From Streptomyces longhuiensis (GTDB lineage Bacteria > Actinomycetota > Actinomycetes > Streptomycetales > Streptomycetaceae): a DNA stretch of 64,000 bases. The translations under genes were made by a program, and so were the position numbers. The stretch lies in assembly GCF_020616555.1 (NCBI RefSeq), contig NZ_CP085173.1, positions 5,348,001 through 5,412,000 on the forward strand, in the 5' to 3' direction. Positions 42,011 to 49,843 of the stretch are shown here, piece after piece. Each line of letters opens with the position of its first letter. Within the stretch, counting starts at the first letter, position 1. The notes beneath the pieces were generated by a model. That model did not search any database. It worked only from the letters and a program-made list of their open reading frames with translations, and was not told the origin of the DNA.

Positions 42011-42316
42011 TCACCGGGAAGACTTCCGCAGTCCGGGCAGGAAGCCCGCGTGCGCCTGCTCGCGCAGGTTCACCCTGGAGAGACCGAAGACGCGCAGGTA
42101 CCCGCGCGGCCGGCCGTCGACATTGTCGTGGTTGCGCACGCGCGTGGCGCTCGCGTCCCTCGGCTGACGTGCCGATTCCCTTTGTGCGGCGGCACGTTCG
42201 GGCTCGGTGGACGACAGCCGGCGGACGATCTCGTTGAGCTCGGCCCGGCGCGCGGCGCAGCGCACGACGACCCTCCGGCGCCTCTCATTCTTCGCGATCT
42301 TGCTCTTCCTGGCCAT
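42011..42316 (-). CDS. rpsN: 30S ribosomal protein S14, zinc-independent paralogue
   Basis: 101 residues: [34 protein letters not shown] and the C-terminal [18 protein letters not shown] are S14. It lacks the two CxxC zinc pairs of the short zinc-binding form. Such copies replace zinc-containing ribosomal proteins when zinc is scarce. Start overlaps the rpmB stop by one base (TGATG). Part of a Zur-type cluster with rpmB, rpmG and rpmE. Confidence 0.95.
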   Translation of the reverse strand: MARKSKIAKNERRRRVVVRCAARRAELNEIVRRLSSTEPERAAAQRESARQPRDASATRVRNHDNVDGRPRGYLRVFGLSRVNLREQAHAGFLPGLRKSSR

Positions 42317-42552
42317 CAGATCCTCACTCCACGGGCACGAATCCTGGCGACGGCGGCCTCGACGCCGATCGCGTCGACGGTCCTGATCGCCCTGGCGCTC
42401 AGCCGCAGCCGTACGTGCCGGCCCTCGCTCGGCAGCCAGTAGCGCTTGCGCTGGACGTTGGGGTCGAAGCGGCGTGACGTGCGCCGGTGGGAGTGGGAGA
42501 TGCGGTTGCCGAAGCCGGGGGCGGCCCCGGTCAGCATGCAGTGCGCGGACAT
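42316..42552 (-). CDS. rpmB: 50S ribosomal protein L28, zinc-independent type
   Basis: 78 residues beginning [20 protein letters not shown], with the L28 core [20 protein letters not shown] and C-terminal [20 protein letters not shown]. The CxxC pairs of zinc-type L28 are missing (one Cys only). ATG preceded by GAGAGAGG. A six-bp repeat lies in its leader. Confidence 0.95.
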   Translation of the reverse strand: MSAHCMLTGAAPGFGNRISHSHRRTSRRFDPNVQRKRYWLPSEGRHVRLRLSARAIRTVDAIGVEAAVARIRARGVRI

Positions 42553-42571
42553 GACGACGTACCTCTCTCGA

Positions 42572-42605
42572 TGGCTGTGGCTGTGGCTGTGGCTGTGGCT
42601 GTGGC
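42572..42605. repeat. TGGCTG hexanucleotide repeat (5.7 units) in the rpmB leader
   Basis: Perfect TGGCTG tandem repeat 20-53 bp upstream of the rpmB start codon, between start and promoter. A slippage-prone tract in a regulatory region. Confidence 0.92.
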
Positions 42606-42635
42606 CCGTGACCCGGAGCTGTGACCCGGATCATT

Positions 42636-42663
42636 TTGGAAACGGGATTCATTTTCATATACT
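42636..42663 (+). promoter_or_regulatory. rpmG: rpmG promoter with overlapping Zur-like operator
   Basis: -35 TTGGAA (42636-42641), 16-bp spacer, -10 TATACT (42658-42663), then 6 nt to the rpmG ATG, so the mRNA is probably leaderless. TGGAAACGGGATTCA (42637-42651) is a 7-1-7 near-palindrome resembling Zur boxes, covering the -35 and spacer. The island is strikingly AT-rich. Confidence 0.65.
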
Positions 42664-42669
42664 AGCCAC

Positions 42670-42834
42670 ATGGCACGCAACGAACTCCGCCCAGTGATCA
42701 AGCTCAGGTCCACCGCGGGTACGGGCTACACCTACGTCACCCGCAAGAACCGCCGTAACGACCCCGACCGCGTGACCCTGCGCAAGTACGACCCGGTCGC
42801 AGGCCACCACGTCGACTTCCGAGAGGAGCGCTGA
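42670..42834 (+). CDS. rpmG: 50S ribosomal protein L33, zinc-independent type
   Basis: 54 residues starting [20 protein letters not shown] and ending in HHVDFREER. The L33 core [20 protein letters not shown] is intact, and the CxxC pairs of the zinc form are absent. Divergent from rpmB-rpsN across the Zur-like site, and followed 5 bp later by rpmE. Expected to be expressed under zinc limitation. Confidence 0.95.
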   Translation: MARNELRPVIKLRSTAGTGYTYVTRKNRRNDPDRVTLRKYDPVAGHHVDFREER

Positions 42835-42839
42835 GCCCC

Positions 42840-43094
42840 GTGCGCAAGGACATCCACCCCGCCTACGGCCCGGTCGTCTTCCGTGACCGTGCCGCGAACC
42901 ACGCCTTCCTGACCTGCTCGACCGCCACCAGTGACAAGACCGTCGAGTGGGAGGACGGCCACACCTACCCCGTCATCGACGTCGAGATCTCGAACGTGAG
43001 CCACCCCTTCTACACGGGCAACGCGCGCGTCCTCGACACCGCCGGGCGTGTGGAGCGCTTCGAGCGGCGCTTCGGGAAGCAGCGCGACCGCTGA
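42840..43094 (+). CDS. rpmE: 50S ribosomal protein L31 type B
   Basis: 84 residues with the type-B L31 signature: [51 protein letters not shown] and [11 protein letters not shown]. It lacks the CxxC zinc motif of type A. GTG start 5 bp after the rpmG stop with GAGGAG within the end of rpmG, so coupled translation is likely. Confidence 0.95.
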   Translation: MRKDIHPAYGPVVFRDRAANHAFLTCSTATSDKTVEWEDGHTYPVIDVEISNVSHPFYTGNARVLDTAGRVERFERRFGKQRDR

Positions 43095-43203
43095 CCCGGC
43101 TGCCCACAGAGATCGGCGGCGGCCCGCACGCGCAAGCGTGCCTGGCCGCCGCCGAGGAACGGCTCGCCACGGACCCGTGGGGGTCCGAACGCGAGCGGGG
43201 GCG

Positions 43204-44661
43204 TCAGAACGGGAACTGGCTCCGGCCGTGCTGCACGGAGATCCACTTCTGCGTGGTGAACGCCTCGACGGTCGCCTCACCGTTCAGCCGGCCGAGCCCG
43301 GACCGCTTCTCGCCGCCGAACGCGACGAGCGGCTCGTCGTGCACCGTCCCGTCGTTGACGTGGATCATCCCGGTGTCGATGCGCCGCGCGAACGCGACGC
43401 CCCGCTCCACGTCCCGCGTGTGCACGGCTCCGCTCAGCCCGTAAGGGGTGTCGTTCGCGACGGCCACCGCCTCCTCGTCCCCGTCGAAGGGGATGAGGAG
43501 CGCGACCGGACCGAAGATCTCCTGCCGCAGCACCGGGGAGTCGGCCGGCAGGCCCGTCAGGACGCTCGGCTCGACCAGATTGCCGACGGTCTTGCCGTGC
43601 AGCAGCGCGGTCGCACCCTCGGCGAGCGCCTGGTCGACGACGCCCGAAACGGCTTCCGCCTGATTGGAGTTGATGACCGGACCGATGACGGTCGACGGGT
43701 CGCGGGGGTCGCCCACCTTGAGGGACCTGACCTTGGCGACGAACTTCTCGGTGAACTCCTTCTCCACCTTGCGGTCCACCAGGATCCGGTTGGCGGCCAT
43801 GCAGACCTGGCCCTGGTGCACGTACCGGCTGAAGACCGCCGCGTCGACGGCGTAGTCGACGTCCGCGTCGTCGAGCACGGTCAGTGCGCTGTTGCCGCCC
43901 AGCTCCAGGACGGCGTGCTTGAACTGCGAGGCGCACACCGTCGCGACGTGCTGGCCCACCGCGTCGGAGCCGGTGAAGGAGATGACCTTCGGCACGGGGT
44001 GGGTGAGGAGCGCGTCGCCTATCTCGGCGATGTCGGTGATGACGACGTTGAGCAGACCGGCCGGCAGGCCCGCGTCCTCGAAGATCTTCGCGACCAGGGA
44101 ACCACCGCAGATCGGAGTGTTCTGGTGCGGCTTGAGGACCACGCCGTTGCCGAGGGCCAGCGCGGGCGCGACCGACTTCAGCGACAGCAGGAACGGGAAG
44201 TTGAAGGGGCTGATGACGCCCACGACGCCGACGGGAACGCGGTAGACCCGGTTCTCCTTGCCGTCGACGGGCGACGGGATGACCCGCCCCTGCGGGCGCA
44301 GCGCCAGCTGGATCGCCTCGCGCAGGAACTCCTTGGCGAGATGCAGCTCGAACCCGGCCTTCAGCCGCGTACCGCCGAGCTCGTCGACGATCGCGTCGGA
44401 TATCTCGCCCTCGCGCTCCTCGACCAGGCGCAGCGCCCGCTCGAAGACCAGGCGTCGCGTGTACGCGTTGGTGTCCGCCCAGCTCTTCTGCGCCCGCTCC
44501 GCCGCCCGGTAGGCCTCGTCGACCTCGTCGGCCGACGCCACGGTGATGGAGGCCAGCTTCTCGCCGTTGTACGGGTTGAAGTCGATGATGTCCCACGCCC
44601 CGCGGCCGGGACGCCATGAACCGTCGATGTATTGCTGGGCCAGTTCGGTGAAGTAGGACAT
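43204..44661 (-). CDS. Aldehyde dehydrogenase (benzaldehyde/vanillin dehydrogenase-like)
   Basis: 485 residues of the NAD(P)-dependent ALDH superfamily. Active-site Asn in ISPFNFPF, cofactor region KPHQNTPICGG, FTGSDAVGQHV, catalytic Glu in LELGGNSA and Cys in GQVCMAANR; EIFGPVALLIPF and GLGRLNGEATVEAFTTQKW near the C-terminus. Sequence feel is that of aromatic aldehyde dehydrogenases; substrate not provable. Confidence 0.88.
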   Translation of the reverse strand: MSYFTELAQQYIDGSWRPGRGAWDIIDFNPYNGEKLASITVASADEVDEAYRAAERAQKSWADTNAYTRRLVFERALRLVEEREGEISDAIVDELGGTRLKAGFELHLAKEFLREAIQLALRPQGRVIPSPVDGKENRVYRVPVGVVGVISPFNFPFLLSLKSVAPALALGNGVVLKPHQNTPICGGSLVAKIFEDAGLPAGLLNVVITDIAEIGDALLTHPVPKVISFTGSDAVGQHVATVCASQFKHAVLELGGNSALTVLDDADVDYAVDAAVFSRYVHQGQVCMAANRILVDRKVEKEFTEKFVAKVRSLKVGDPRDPSTVIGPVINSNQAEAVSGVVDQALAEGATALLHGKTVGNLVEPSVLTGLPADSPVLRQEIFGPVALLIPFDGDEEAVAVANDTPYGLSGAVHTRDVERGVAFARRIDTGMIHVNDGTVHDEPLVAFGGEKRSGLGRLNGEATVEAFTTQKWISVQHGRSQFPF

Positions 44662-44928
44662 GAGATCCCTTGCTGCTGCCGGCAGACACCTAATGGATCG
44701 TCATCTTACGTCTGTACCAGTCGAGTTGTGGCCTGGTTGAGACGCCCGGCCGATCGCCGTCGATCGGGAACAGGGCCGGAAGGATCGGTTCTCGGCCAGC
44801 CTTGGGCAGTGGCCGTTAACCGGCGGGCACTGACCGGTGGGCACTGACCGGCGGGTGTTGACCAGCAGCTGTTGGTCGGCGGGTGTTGGTTAGCAGGACT
44901 GGTCAACAGGGCTGGTCAGCAGGGCTGG
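44662..44928. other. Intergenic region with degenerate GGTGTTGACCAGC / GGTCAGCAGGGCT repeats
   Basis: 267 bp. Short degenerate repeats (ACTGACCGG, TGTTGG, GCTGGTCA) fill 44810-44930. The aldehyde dehydrogenase promoter lies at its left end. No gene. Confidence 0.45.
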
Positions 44929-45795
44929 TCAGGCGGCCTTCGCCAGCAGGCCTCGGATGATGTCCACGCTCTCCGCGGGCGTCGGGCACTCCGCCTGAAG
45001 CTGCTCCATCGCCCGCGCGTACTGCGTGACGTCCTCGCGCTTGTCGAGGTACAGGGCGCTGGTGAGCTGCTCCATGTAGACGATGTCCGAGAGGTCGGAC
45101 TCCGGGAAGCTGAGCATCGCGAAGGCGCCGGTCTCACCCGAGTGGCCACCGAAGCCGAACGGCATGACCTGAAGCGTGACGTTGGGCCGCTCGGAGATGT
45201 CGATCAGATGCTGGAGCTGACCCTGCATCACCTTCGGTCCACCGTACGGGCGTTGCAGTGCGGCCTCGTCGAGCACCACGTGGAACTCGGGGGCGTGCTC
45301 GGAGACGAGGAGCTTCTGCCGCTCGAGGCGCAGCGCCACACGACGGTCGATGTCCGCCTTCGGTGCGTCCTTCATGCCCCGGGCGACGACCGCATGCGCG
45401 TACCCCTCGGTCTGCAGCAGCCCGTGCACGAACTGCACCTCGTACGCGCGGATGAGCGACGCGGCGCCCTCCAGGCCTACATAGGTGGGGAACCAGCCGG
45501 GCAGGACGTCCGAGTACGTGTGCCACCAGCCCGCGACGTTGGCCTCCTTGACGAGGGAGAGGAGCGCGCCGCGCTCCGCCTCGTCGGCGACTCCGTACAG
45601 GGTCAGCAGGTCCTCGACGTCCCTGGCCTTGAAGCTCACCCGTCCCAACTCCATGCGGCTGATCTTCGATTCGGATGCGCGGATCGAGTAGCCGGCCGCT
45701 TCCCGGGTGATGCCACGTGATTCGCGCAGGCGCCTCAGTTGCGAGCCCAGCAGGATGCGTCGCACCACCGAGCCGCTCGACTCTCCCGCACTCAC
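44929..45795 (-). CDS. WhiJ-type helix-turn-helix regulator (XRE plus DUF5753)
   Basis: 288 residues. N-terminal XRE domain (LRRLRESRGITREAAGYSIR, ASESKISRMELGR). The long DUF5753 region starts WWHTYSDVLPGWFPTYVGLE and includes FVHGLLQTEGYA and LDEAALQRPYGG. These proteins work in Streptomyces with a small DUF397 protein and often a HATPase in developmental control. Both partners are encoded just upstream (46062-46544 and 46829-47071). Confidence 0.92.
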   Translation of the reverse strand: MSAGESSGSVVRRILLGSQLRRLRESRGITREAAGYSIRASESKISRMELGRVSFKARDVEDLLTLYGVADEAERGALLSLVKEANVAGWWHTYSDVLPGWFPTYVGLEGAASLIRAYEVQFVHGLLQTEGYAHAVVARGMKDAPKADIDRRVALRLERQKLLVSEHAPEFHVVLDEAALQRPYGGPKVMQGQLQHLIDISERPNVTLQVMPFGFGGHSGETGAFAMLSFPESDLSDIVYMEQLTSALYLDKREDVTQYARAMEQLQAECPTPAESVDIIRGLLAKAA

Positions 45796-46061
45796 GTCGC
45801 TCCACCCTCCCGATCGCTCCAGCAGCCGAAGTCTGCCATTAAAACGCTCCGGCCCGTACTCGTTCGGTTACAGAAACAGAAAGGTTGCGAAAGGTCTCCA
45901 CAAGAAGTCGTGGGAAGAAATGAGCAACAAGTGGTACGTCAGGGGACAGGCCGGGCGCGTGCACGTGCATCTGCCCTTGCATCTGCTGTACGCATTCGGA
46001 ACGATGGCCCACGCACCACCGCTCCACTCGCTATGTACCGCGAATCCCGGGAGTGCCTCGG
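45796..46061. promoter_or_regulatory. Divergent regulatory region with one half of a 26-bp inverted repeat
   Basis: 266 bp between the WhiJ-like gene and the HATPase gene, locally AT-richer. CGTGCACGTGCATCTGCCC and TGCATC at 45958-45983 recur inverted at 47170-47195. A short frame from ATG 45919 is unsupported. Confidence 0.45.
45958..45983 (+). repeat. Left copy of a 26-bp inverted repeat flanking the HATPase/DUF397 genes
   Basis: Matches the complement of 47170-47195 at 25 of 26 positions. Contains the palindrome GTGCAC. Candidate operator. Confidence 0.8.
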
Positions 46062-46544
46062 ATGGGGACGAATGGACCGGCCATGCTCGAGCCGTTAAGG
46101 CAGGGGCTTCCGCCACTCGACCCTTCAGCCGTCTCCAGCTCCGCCTCCTGCGCGCTTCCCGCACGGTACGAAGCGGTGGGCAGCGCCCGTAATTTCACGC
46201 GCGGGACGCTCGACGGCTGGGACGTGGCGGAGAGATTCGACGACGTCTGTCTCGTGGTCTCCGAACTCGTCACCAACGCTCTGCGGCACGCACTGCCCTC
46301 GGACACCCCGCGTGCGCAGGACCCGCCGGTGCGGCTGCATCTGATGCGCTGGACCTCACGCCTGGTGTGCGCGGTGCGCGATCCCAGCGACGAGAGCCCC
46401 GTCGCCCGTGAGGCGGAGGACGACTTCAACGCCGAATCGGGCCGTGGCCTGTTCCTGGTCGACTCGTTCAGCGACAGCTGGGGCTGGCATCCGCTGGCCG
46501 GCACGCTGAACGGGAAAGTGGTGTGGGCGCTGTTCCGGCTGTGA
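46062..46544 (+). CDS. Anti-sigma-factor-like HATPase_c protein
   Basis: 160 residues with the GHKL ATPase fold of RsbW/SpoIIAB relatives: FTRGTLDGWDVAERFDDVCL, N-box ELVTNALRHALP and G-box ESGRGLFLVDSFSDSWGW. Such kinases regulate sigma factors or anti-sigma antagonists; streptomycetes encode many orphans beside WhiJ-like genes. ATG 46062 was chosen for GGGAG 8 nt upstream; GTG 46053 overlaps that site. Confidence 0.87.
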   Translation: MGTNGPAMLEPLRQGLPPLDPSAVSSSASCALPARYEAVGSARNFTRGTLDGWDVAERFDDVCLVVSELVTNALRHALPSDTPRAQDPPVRLHLMRWTSRLVCAVRDPSDESPVAREAEDDFNAESGRGLFLVDSFSDSWGWHPLAGTLNGKVVWALFRL

Positions 46545-46828
46545 GAGCCGACAACTGGCCGACGCCATTGGAGAGTTGGTGACTGGCGACTGACGCTGGT
46601 GACGGATGGCTGACGATTTACGGCCGCGGACCGTTATCTGCCATCTGCCACCTGCCATCTGCCACCTGCCACCTGCCACCTGCCACCTGGCGATGGTCAG
46701 ATGACAGTTATCGTCATCTGTCATCTGTCATCTGCCAGTTGTCACTCGTCAGTTGTCATCCGTCAGGTTCACCTGGCGACTGTCACGGGTTTCATCCGGC
46801 AACTGTCACGAGTGCCACCCGGCAACTG
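46545..46828. repeat. Heptanucleotide repeat tract (CTGCCAY) and related repeats
   Basis: Seven CTGCCAT/CTGCCAC units at 46638-46686, then about three GTCATCT units near 46713-46733, then GTCACxxGTCA-type repeats to 46830. A 284-bp gap of simple repeats between convergent genes. No gene. Confidence 0.88.
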
Positions 46829-47071
46829 TCACCCGTCAGCTATCAGGTGGTCGAACTCCCCGTCCTTGACGCCCAGCAGCATCGCCTCGATCTCGGCGGG
46901 CGTGTACACGAGGGCCGGGCCCTCCGGGAAGTTCGAGTTGCGCATCGCCACCCGTCCCCCCGGCAATTTCGCGAACTCCACGCAGGAGCCCTGCGAGTTG
47001 CTGTGCCTGCTCTTCTGCCAGACCACACCGTGAAGCTCCGTGGCCGCCATGCCGTTGTACACGTGGTGCAC
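46829..47071 (-). CDS. DUF397 protein (partner of WhiJ-like regulators)
   Basis: 80 residues with the family pattern WQKSRHSNSQGSCVEFAKLP, GGRVAMRNSNFPEGPALVYT and a C-terminal EIEAMLLGVKDGEFD. Such small proteins act with the neighbouring XRE-DUF5753 regulator, possibly as antagonist. GTG at 47071 has GGGGAG 6 nt upstream; the ATG 21 nt downstream is an alternative. Confidence 0.92.
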   Translation of the reverse strand: MHHVYNGMAATELHGVVWQKSRHSNSQGSCVEFAKLPGGRVAMRNSNFPEGPALVYTPAEIEAMLLGVKDGEFDHLIADG

Positions 47072-47169
47072 AGTCGCTCCCCGGTCGTGCTGTGGCCTAT
47101 GAGGCTCATGTGGCCAGCGAGTCAGGTGTAGTGGTCAACTGTCCTGGATCATAGCTGCGTTCACATGCC

Positions 47170-47195
47170 GATGCATGGGCAGATGCACGTGCACG
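47170..47195 (-). repeat. Right copy of the 26-bp inverted repeat
   Basis: Complement of 45958-45983 with one mismatch; upstream of the DUF397 gene, so both copies lie in promoter regions. Confidence 0.8.
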
Positions 47196-47211
47196 GGGGG
47201 TGTCCCCACGG

Positions 47212-47655
47212 TTACAGCTCTTCGAGCGTGTTCCCCAGCGCCCGCATGACATGCGAACGCCAGCCCCCGTCCATGATCTTCCGCGCCATCATCTGTGCCG
47301 GATCGTCCGGATCGAATCCGTCGTGCACTAGGAAGAGACGCGTGCCACGGCCTTCTGGCTCCAGGTTCCACGTAATGGTCCAGTCCGCAGAATTGGCCGG
47401 ATCCCGGTCCTGCCACCGGACTCTGAGCGTCCGCTCCTCCTCGTACGCGAGGACCTCGACGTCGACGGTGCCGGAGAAGCCGGTGTTGGGCCGCGGCACG
47501 GTCGTCATCACGTACCGGTGGCCCACCTCGAGGCGGAAGTCCTCACTGCCCGGCATCAGCCACTGGGCGATCAGCTCGGGTTCGGTGAGGGCGCGCCAGA
47601 CCTTGGCGGGCGGGTGGGGGAGGAACTGGTCGACGGTGATGCTCGTGAGGCTCAT
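47212..47655 (-). CDS. SRPBCC/AHSA1-family protein
   Basis: 147 residues: TVDQFLPHPPAKVWRALTEP, ELIAQWLMPG, HRYVMTTVP and a C-terminal helix GGWRSHVMRALGNTLEEL. This is the START-like fold with a hydrophobic ligand cavity; ligand unknown. Start overlaps the ArsR gene stop by 4 nt (ATGA). ArsR plus AHSA1 is a very common pair. Confidence 0.9.
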   Translation of the reverse strand: MSLTSITVDQFLPHPPAKVWRALTEPELIAQWLMPGSEDFRLEVGHRYVMTTVPRPNTGFSGTVDVEVLAYEEERTLRVRWQDRDPANSADWTITWNLEPEGRGTRLFLVHDGFDPDDPAQMMARKIMDGGWRSHVMRALGNTLEEL

Positions 47656-48008
47656 GACCCGTCATCGTCGGGCATGCGGTCGAGGAGTTCGGCGAGCCCC
47701 TTCAGCCGGCCGCGCCAGAACCGCTCGTACGGATGGAGCCAGTCCTGCACCTCGGCCAGGGGGGCGGCCTCCAGTCGGTAGATGCGCTGCCGTCCCGCGC
47801 GTTCCTCCGATACGAGACCGGCCTCGCGCAGCACCTTGAGGTGCTCCGAGAGGCTGGGCCGGCGCATCGCGAAGTGGTCGGCCAGGGCCTGGACGGGCTG
47901 TGGGCCCTCGTCCCTGAGGAGGCGGAGCACCTCGCGTCGTGTCCCGTTGGCGAGCGCGGCGAACAGCCGGTCCTGGCCGGCGGTGTCGGTCGCGCTCGTG
48001 GTCGCCAT
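47652..48008 (-). CDS. ArsR-family transcriptional repressor
   Basis: 118 residues from ATG 48008: RLFAALANGTRREVLRLLRD, QALADHFAMRRPSLSEHLKV, LREAGLVSEERAGRQRIYRL is the winged-helix ArsR/SmtB pattern without metal-binding Cys, so it probably senses a non-metal signal. Second gene of a three-gene operon with a glyoxalase-like and an SRPBCC gene, and likely autoregulated through the twin palindromes at 48414-48454. Confidence 0.9.
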   Translation of the reverse strand: MATTSATDTAGQDRLFAALANGTRREVLRLLRDEGPQPVQALADHFAMRRPSLSEHLKVLREAGLVSEERAGRQRIYRLEAAPLAEVQDWLHPYERFWRGRLKGLAELLDRMPDDDGS

Positions 48009-48013
48009 CGGTG

Positions 48014-48400
48014 TCAGAAGCCTTCCTTCTCCGTGATGAGCATCAGTGCGTTGCCGTCCGGGTCGCTGAAGGAGGCCATGCGCCCCCACGGCACGTCGTC
48101 GGGGCCGGTGACCTCGGCTCCGGCAGCGGTGAGCCTCGCGCAGTCGGCGTCGACGTCGGACGTCACCAACATGATCCCCCGAGCGGAACCCGGGGTGAAG
48201 TCCCCCATGCCCGGGCCGGCCAGCGTGAAGACGGTCTGCGCGCCGGCGGGTGCGACCTGGAGCCAGCGGCCCGGCGGCATCTCGCGGTCGGCGGTGACTT
48301 CGAAGCCGAGTACGTCGACGTAGAAGCGCAGGGCGCGGTCCTGGTCGGCGACGGGGAGGGTGATGAAGGAGGCGTGGGTGATGTTCGTGTGGCTGCTCAT
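48014..48400 (-). CDS. Glyoxalase/bleomycin-resistance-fold protein
   Basis: 128 residues from ATG 48400: ITLPVADQDRALRFYVDVLG, FEVTADREMPPGRWLQVAP, VTGPDDVPWGRMASFSDPDGN and a final ALMLITEKE. This is the VOC fold; some members use a metal, others bind drugs. First gene of the ArsR operon. The ribosome-binding site is weak. Confidence 0.88.
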   Translation of the reverse strand: MSSHTNITHASFITLPVADQDRALRFYVDVLGFEVTADREMPPGRWLQVAPAGAQTVFTLAGPGMGDFTPGSARGIMLVTSDVDADCARLTAAGAEVTGPDDVPWGRMASFSDPDGNALMLITEKEGF

Positions 48401-48413
48401 GCCGCGACTATAG

Positions 48414-48454
48414 GTAGGAATTTCCCTACGCGTCAAAGGTAGGAGAATTCCTAC
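48414..48454. promoter_or_regulatory. Twin palindromic operators upstream of the ArsR operon
   Basis: GTAGGAATTTCCCTAC (48414-48429) and GTAGGAGAATTCCTAC (48439-48454) share GTAGG...CCTAC arms and are 25 bp centre to centre. Located just before the glyoxalase gene: the likely repressor site. Confidence 0.7.
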
Positions 48455-48560
48455 GTGACGCGTTCCCGGATGGTGCCGCTCGGGGGGGGCAGAAGTCGAC
48501 CGCGATTCCTTCTACCTTCATCCGTACAGAGACTGCGGAACCGATGGAAGGCGGCCCACG

Positions 48561-49097
48561 ATGGCGACTCAGGGGAACGCGGAGATCCGCGGCGACGAGC
48601 GCGGCACGCTCCTGATCTTTCTCGCCGGGCAGCGCGCCGCCGTCCGTCGGGCCGTGTTTGGGCTGACCGACGAGCAGGCCGCGGCGACGCCGAGCGCCAG
48701 CGCCCTGTCGCTGTCCGGGCTGGTCAAGCATGTTGCGGAGACCGAGCAGGGCTGGGTGGCGCGGGCTCGGCAGGTCGCGCCCGACCTGCAGCGCACCGCG
48801 GCGAACTGGGCCGACAGCTTCCGGCTCGTGGGCGACGAGTCCGTCGAGTCGGCGCTCGCCTACTGGGACAAGGTGGCGCTGGCCACCGAGGAGTTCGTCC
48901 GGTCGGTGCCGAGCCTCGACGACACGTTTCCGCTGCCCCGCCATCACTGGTCGCCGGACGAGGAAGAGGTGTCCGTGCGGTGGATGCTGCTCCATCTGAT
49001 CCGGGAGGCGGCCCGGCACGCGGGGCACGCGGACATCATCCGTGAGTCCCTGGACGGGAAGACGGCGGACGAGCTGGTGGAGATGGCGCGGGAGTGA
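48561..49097 (+). CDS. DinB-family (DUF664) protein
   Basis: 178 residues; four-helix bundle with putative metal His: LSGLVKHVAETEQGW, HLIREAARHAGHADIIRESL. DinB-like enzymes are often thiol-dependent S-transferases in actinobacteria (mycothiol- or bacillithiol-type); the reaction is unknown here. ATG with GGAAGGCGG upstream. Divergent from the ArsR operon. Confidence 0.87.
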   Translation: MATQGNAEIRGDERGTLLIFLAGQRAAVRRAVFGLTDEQAAATPSASALSLSGLVKHVAETEQGWVARARQVAPDLQRTAANWADSFRLVGDESVESALAYWDKVALATEEFVRSVPSLDDTFPLPRHHWSPDEEEVSVRWMLLHLIREAARHAGHADIIRESLDGKTADELVEMARE

Positions 49098-49115
49098 CGT
49101 CCTACGCTGGGGCTC

Positions 49116-49757
49116 ATGTCAGCGATCCGCCTCCTGGTCCTCGGGGCCGTACGCCAGCACGGCCGCGCGCATGGCTACCAGGTGCGCAACGACCTCGAGT
49201 ACTGGGGCGCGCACGAGTGGTCGAACGCCAAGCCCGGGTCGATCTATCACGCGCTCAAGCAGATGGCGAAGCAGGGATTCCTCGTCGCGCACGAGATCGC
49301 GCCCTCCACGGCCGGCGGCCCGCCGCGCACCGAGTACGAGATCACGGACAAGGGCACCGAGGAGTTCCTCACGCTGCTGCGGGAGGCGCTCGTGGCGTAC
49401 GACCAGAAGCCGGACATCCTCTCTGCCGCGCTCGGCTTCATCGTCGATCTGCCGCGGCAGGAGGCGGTGGAGCTGCTGCGCCGGCGCGTGGACGGCATCG
49501 AGGAGTGGCGGCGCGCGGTCACGGAGTACTACACCCCCGAGGACGGGCCCGAACGGCTCGGCCACATCGGCGAGATCATGAATTTCTGGGTGCACTCGGC
49601 CGACGCGGGCGCGGAGTGGACGCGGGGGCTGATCGGCCGGATCGAGGCCGGTGCGTACACGTTCGCGGGGGAGGGCGAGCCCTTTGTCGGGGTCCTCGCC
49701 GAGGGGCAGGAGAACCCCTACGCCACGGGTGAGCCGCATCCAGGGGATCCGCGTTAA
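49116..49757 (+). CDS. PadR-family transcriptional regulator
   Basis: 213 residues: LLVLGAVRQHGRAHGYQVRN, SIYHALKQMAKQGFLVAHEI, EYEITDKGTEEFLTLLREAL is the PadR winged helix, followed by a long Vir-type C-terminal helical domain. It precedes a DrrAB-type transporter, the usual target. Paired TAxTCAA repeats between the genes are likely operators. Confidence 0.92.
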   Translation: MSAIRLLVLGAVRQHGRAHGYQVRNDLEYWGAHEWSNAKPGSIYHALKQMAKQGFLVAHEIAPSTAGGPPRTEYEITDKGTEEFLTLLREALVAYDQKPDILSAALGFIVDLPRQEAVELLRRRVDGIEEWRRAVTEYYTPEDGPERLGHIGEIMNFWVHSADAGAEWTRGLIGRIEAGAYTFAGEGEPFVGVLAEGQENPYATGEPHPGDPR

Positions 49758-49816
49758 TCAAGTTTGACTAATGAGGAGGGCGGGGATACCTTTCCCGGCG
49801 TAGTCAAGTTTGATTA
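49755..49816. promoter_or_regulatory. Paired PadR-type operators
   Basis: TAATCAAGTTTGACTA (49755-49770) and TAGTCAAGTTTGATTA (49801-49816), each a near-palindrome with TAxTCAA arms, 46 bp apart, in front of the ABC transporter genes. Confidence 0.65.
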
Positions 49817-49843
49817 CTGGGGGTTCTCGGTGGGAGGAGACGG

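Noticed and set aside
45919..46192. Short plus-strand ORF starting MSNKWYVRGQAGRVHVHLPL
   Set aside because: It overlaps the HATPase gene in another frame, and its coding-like part is the 26-bp inverted repeat; treated as regulatory DNA.
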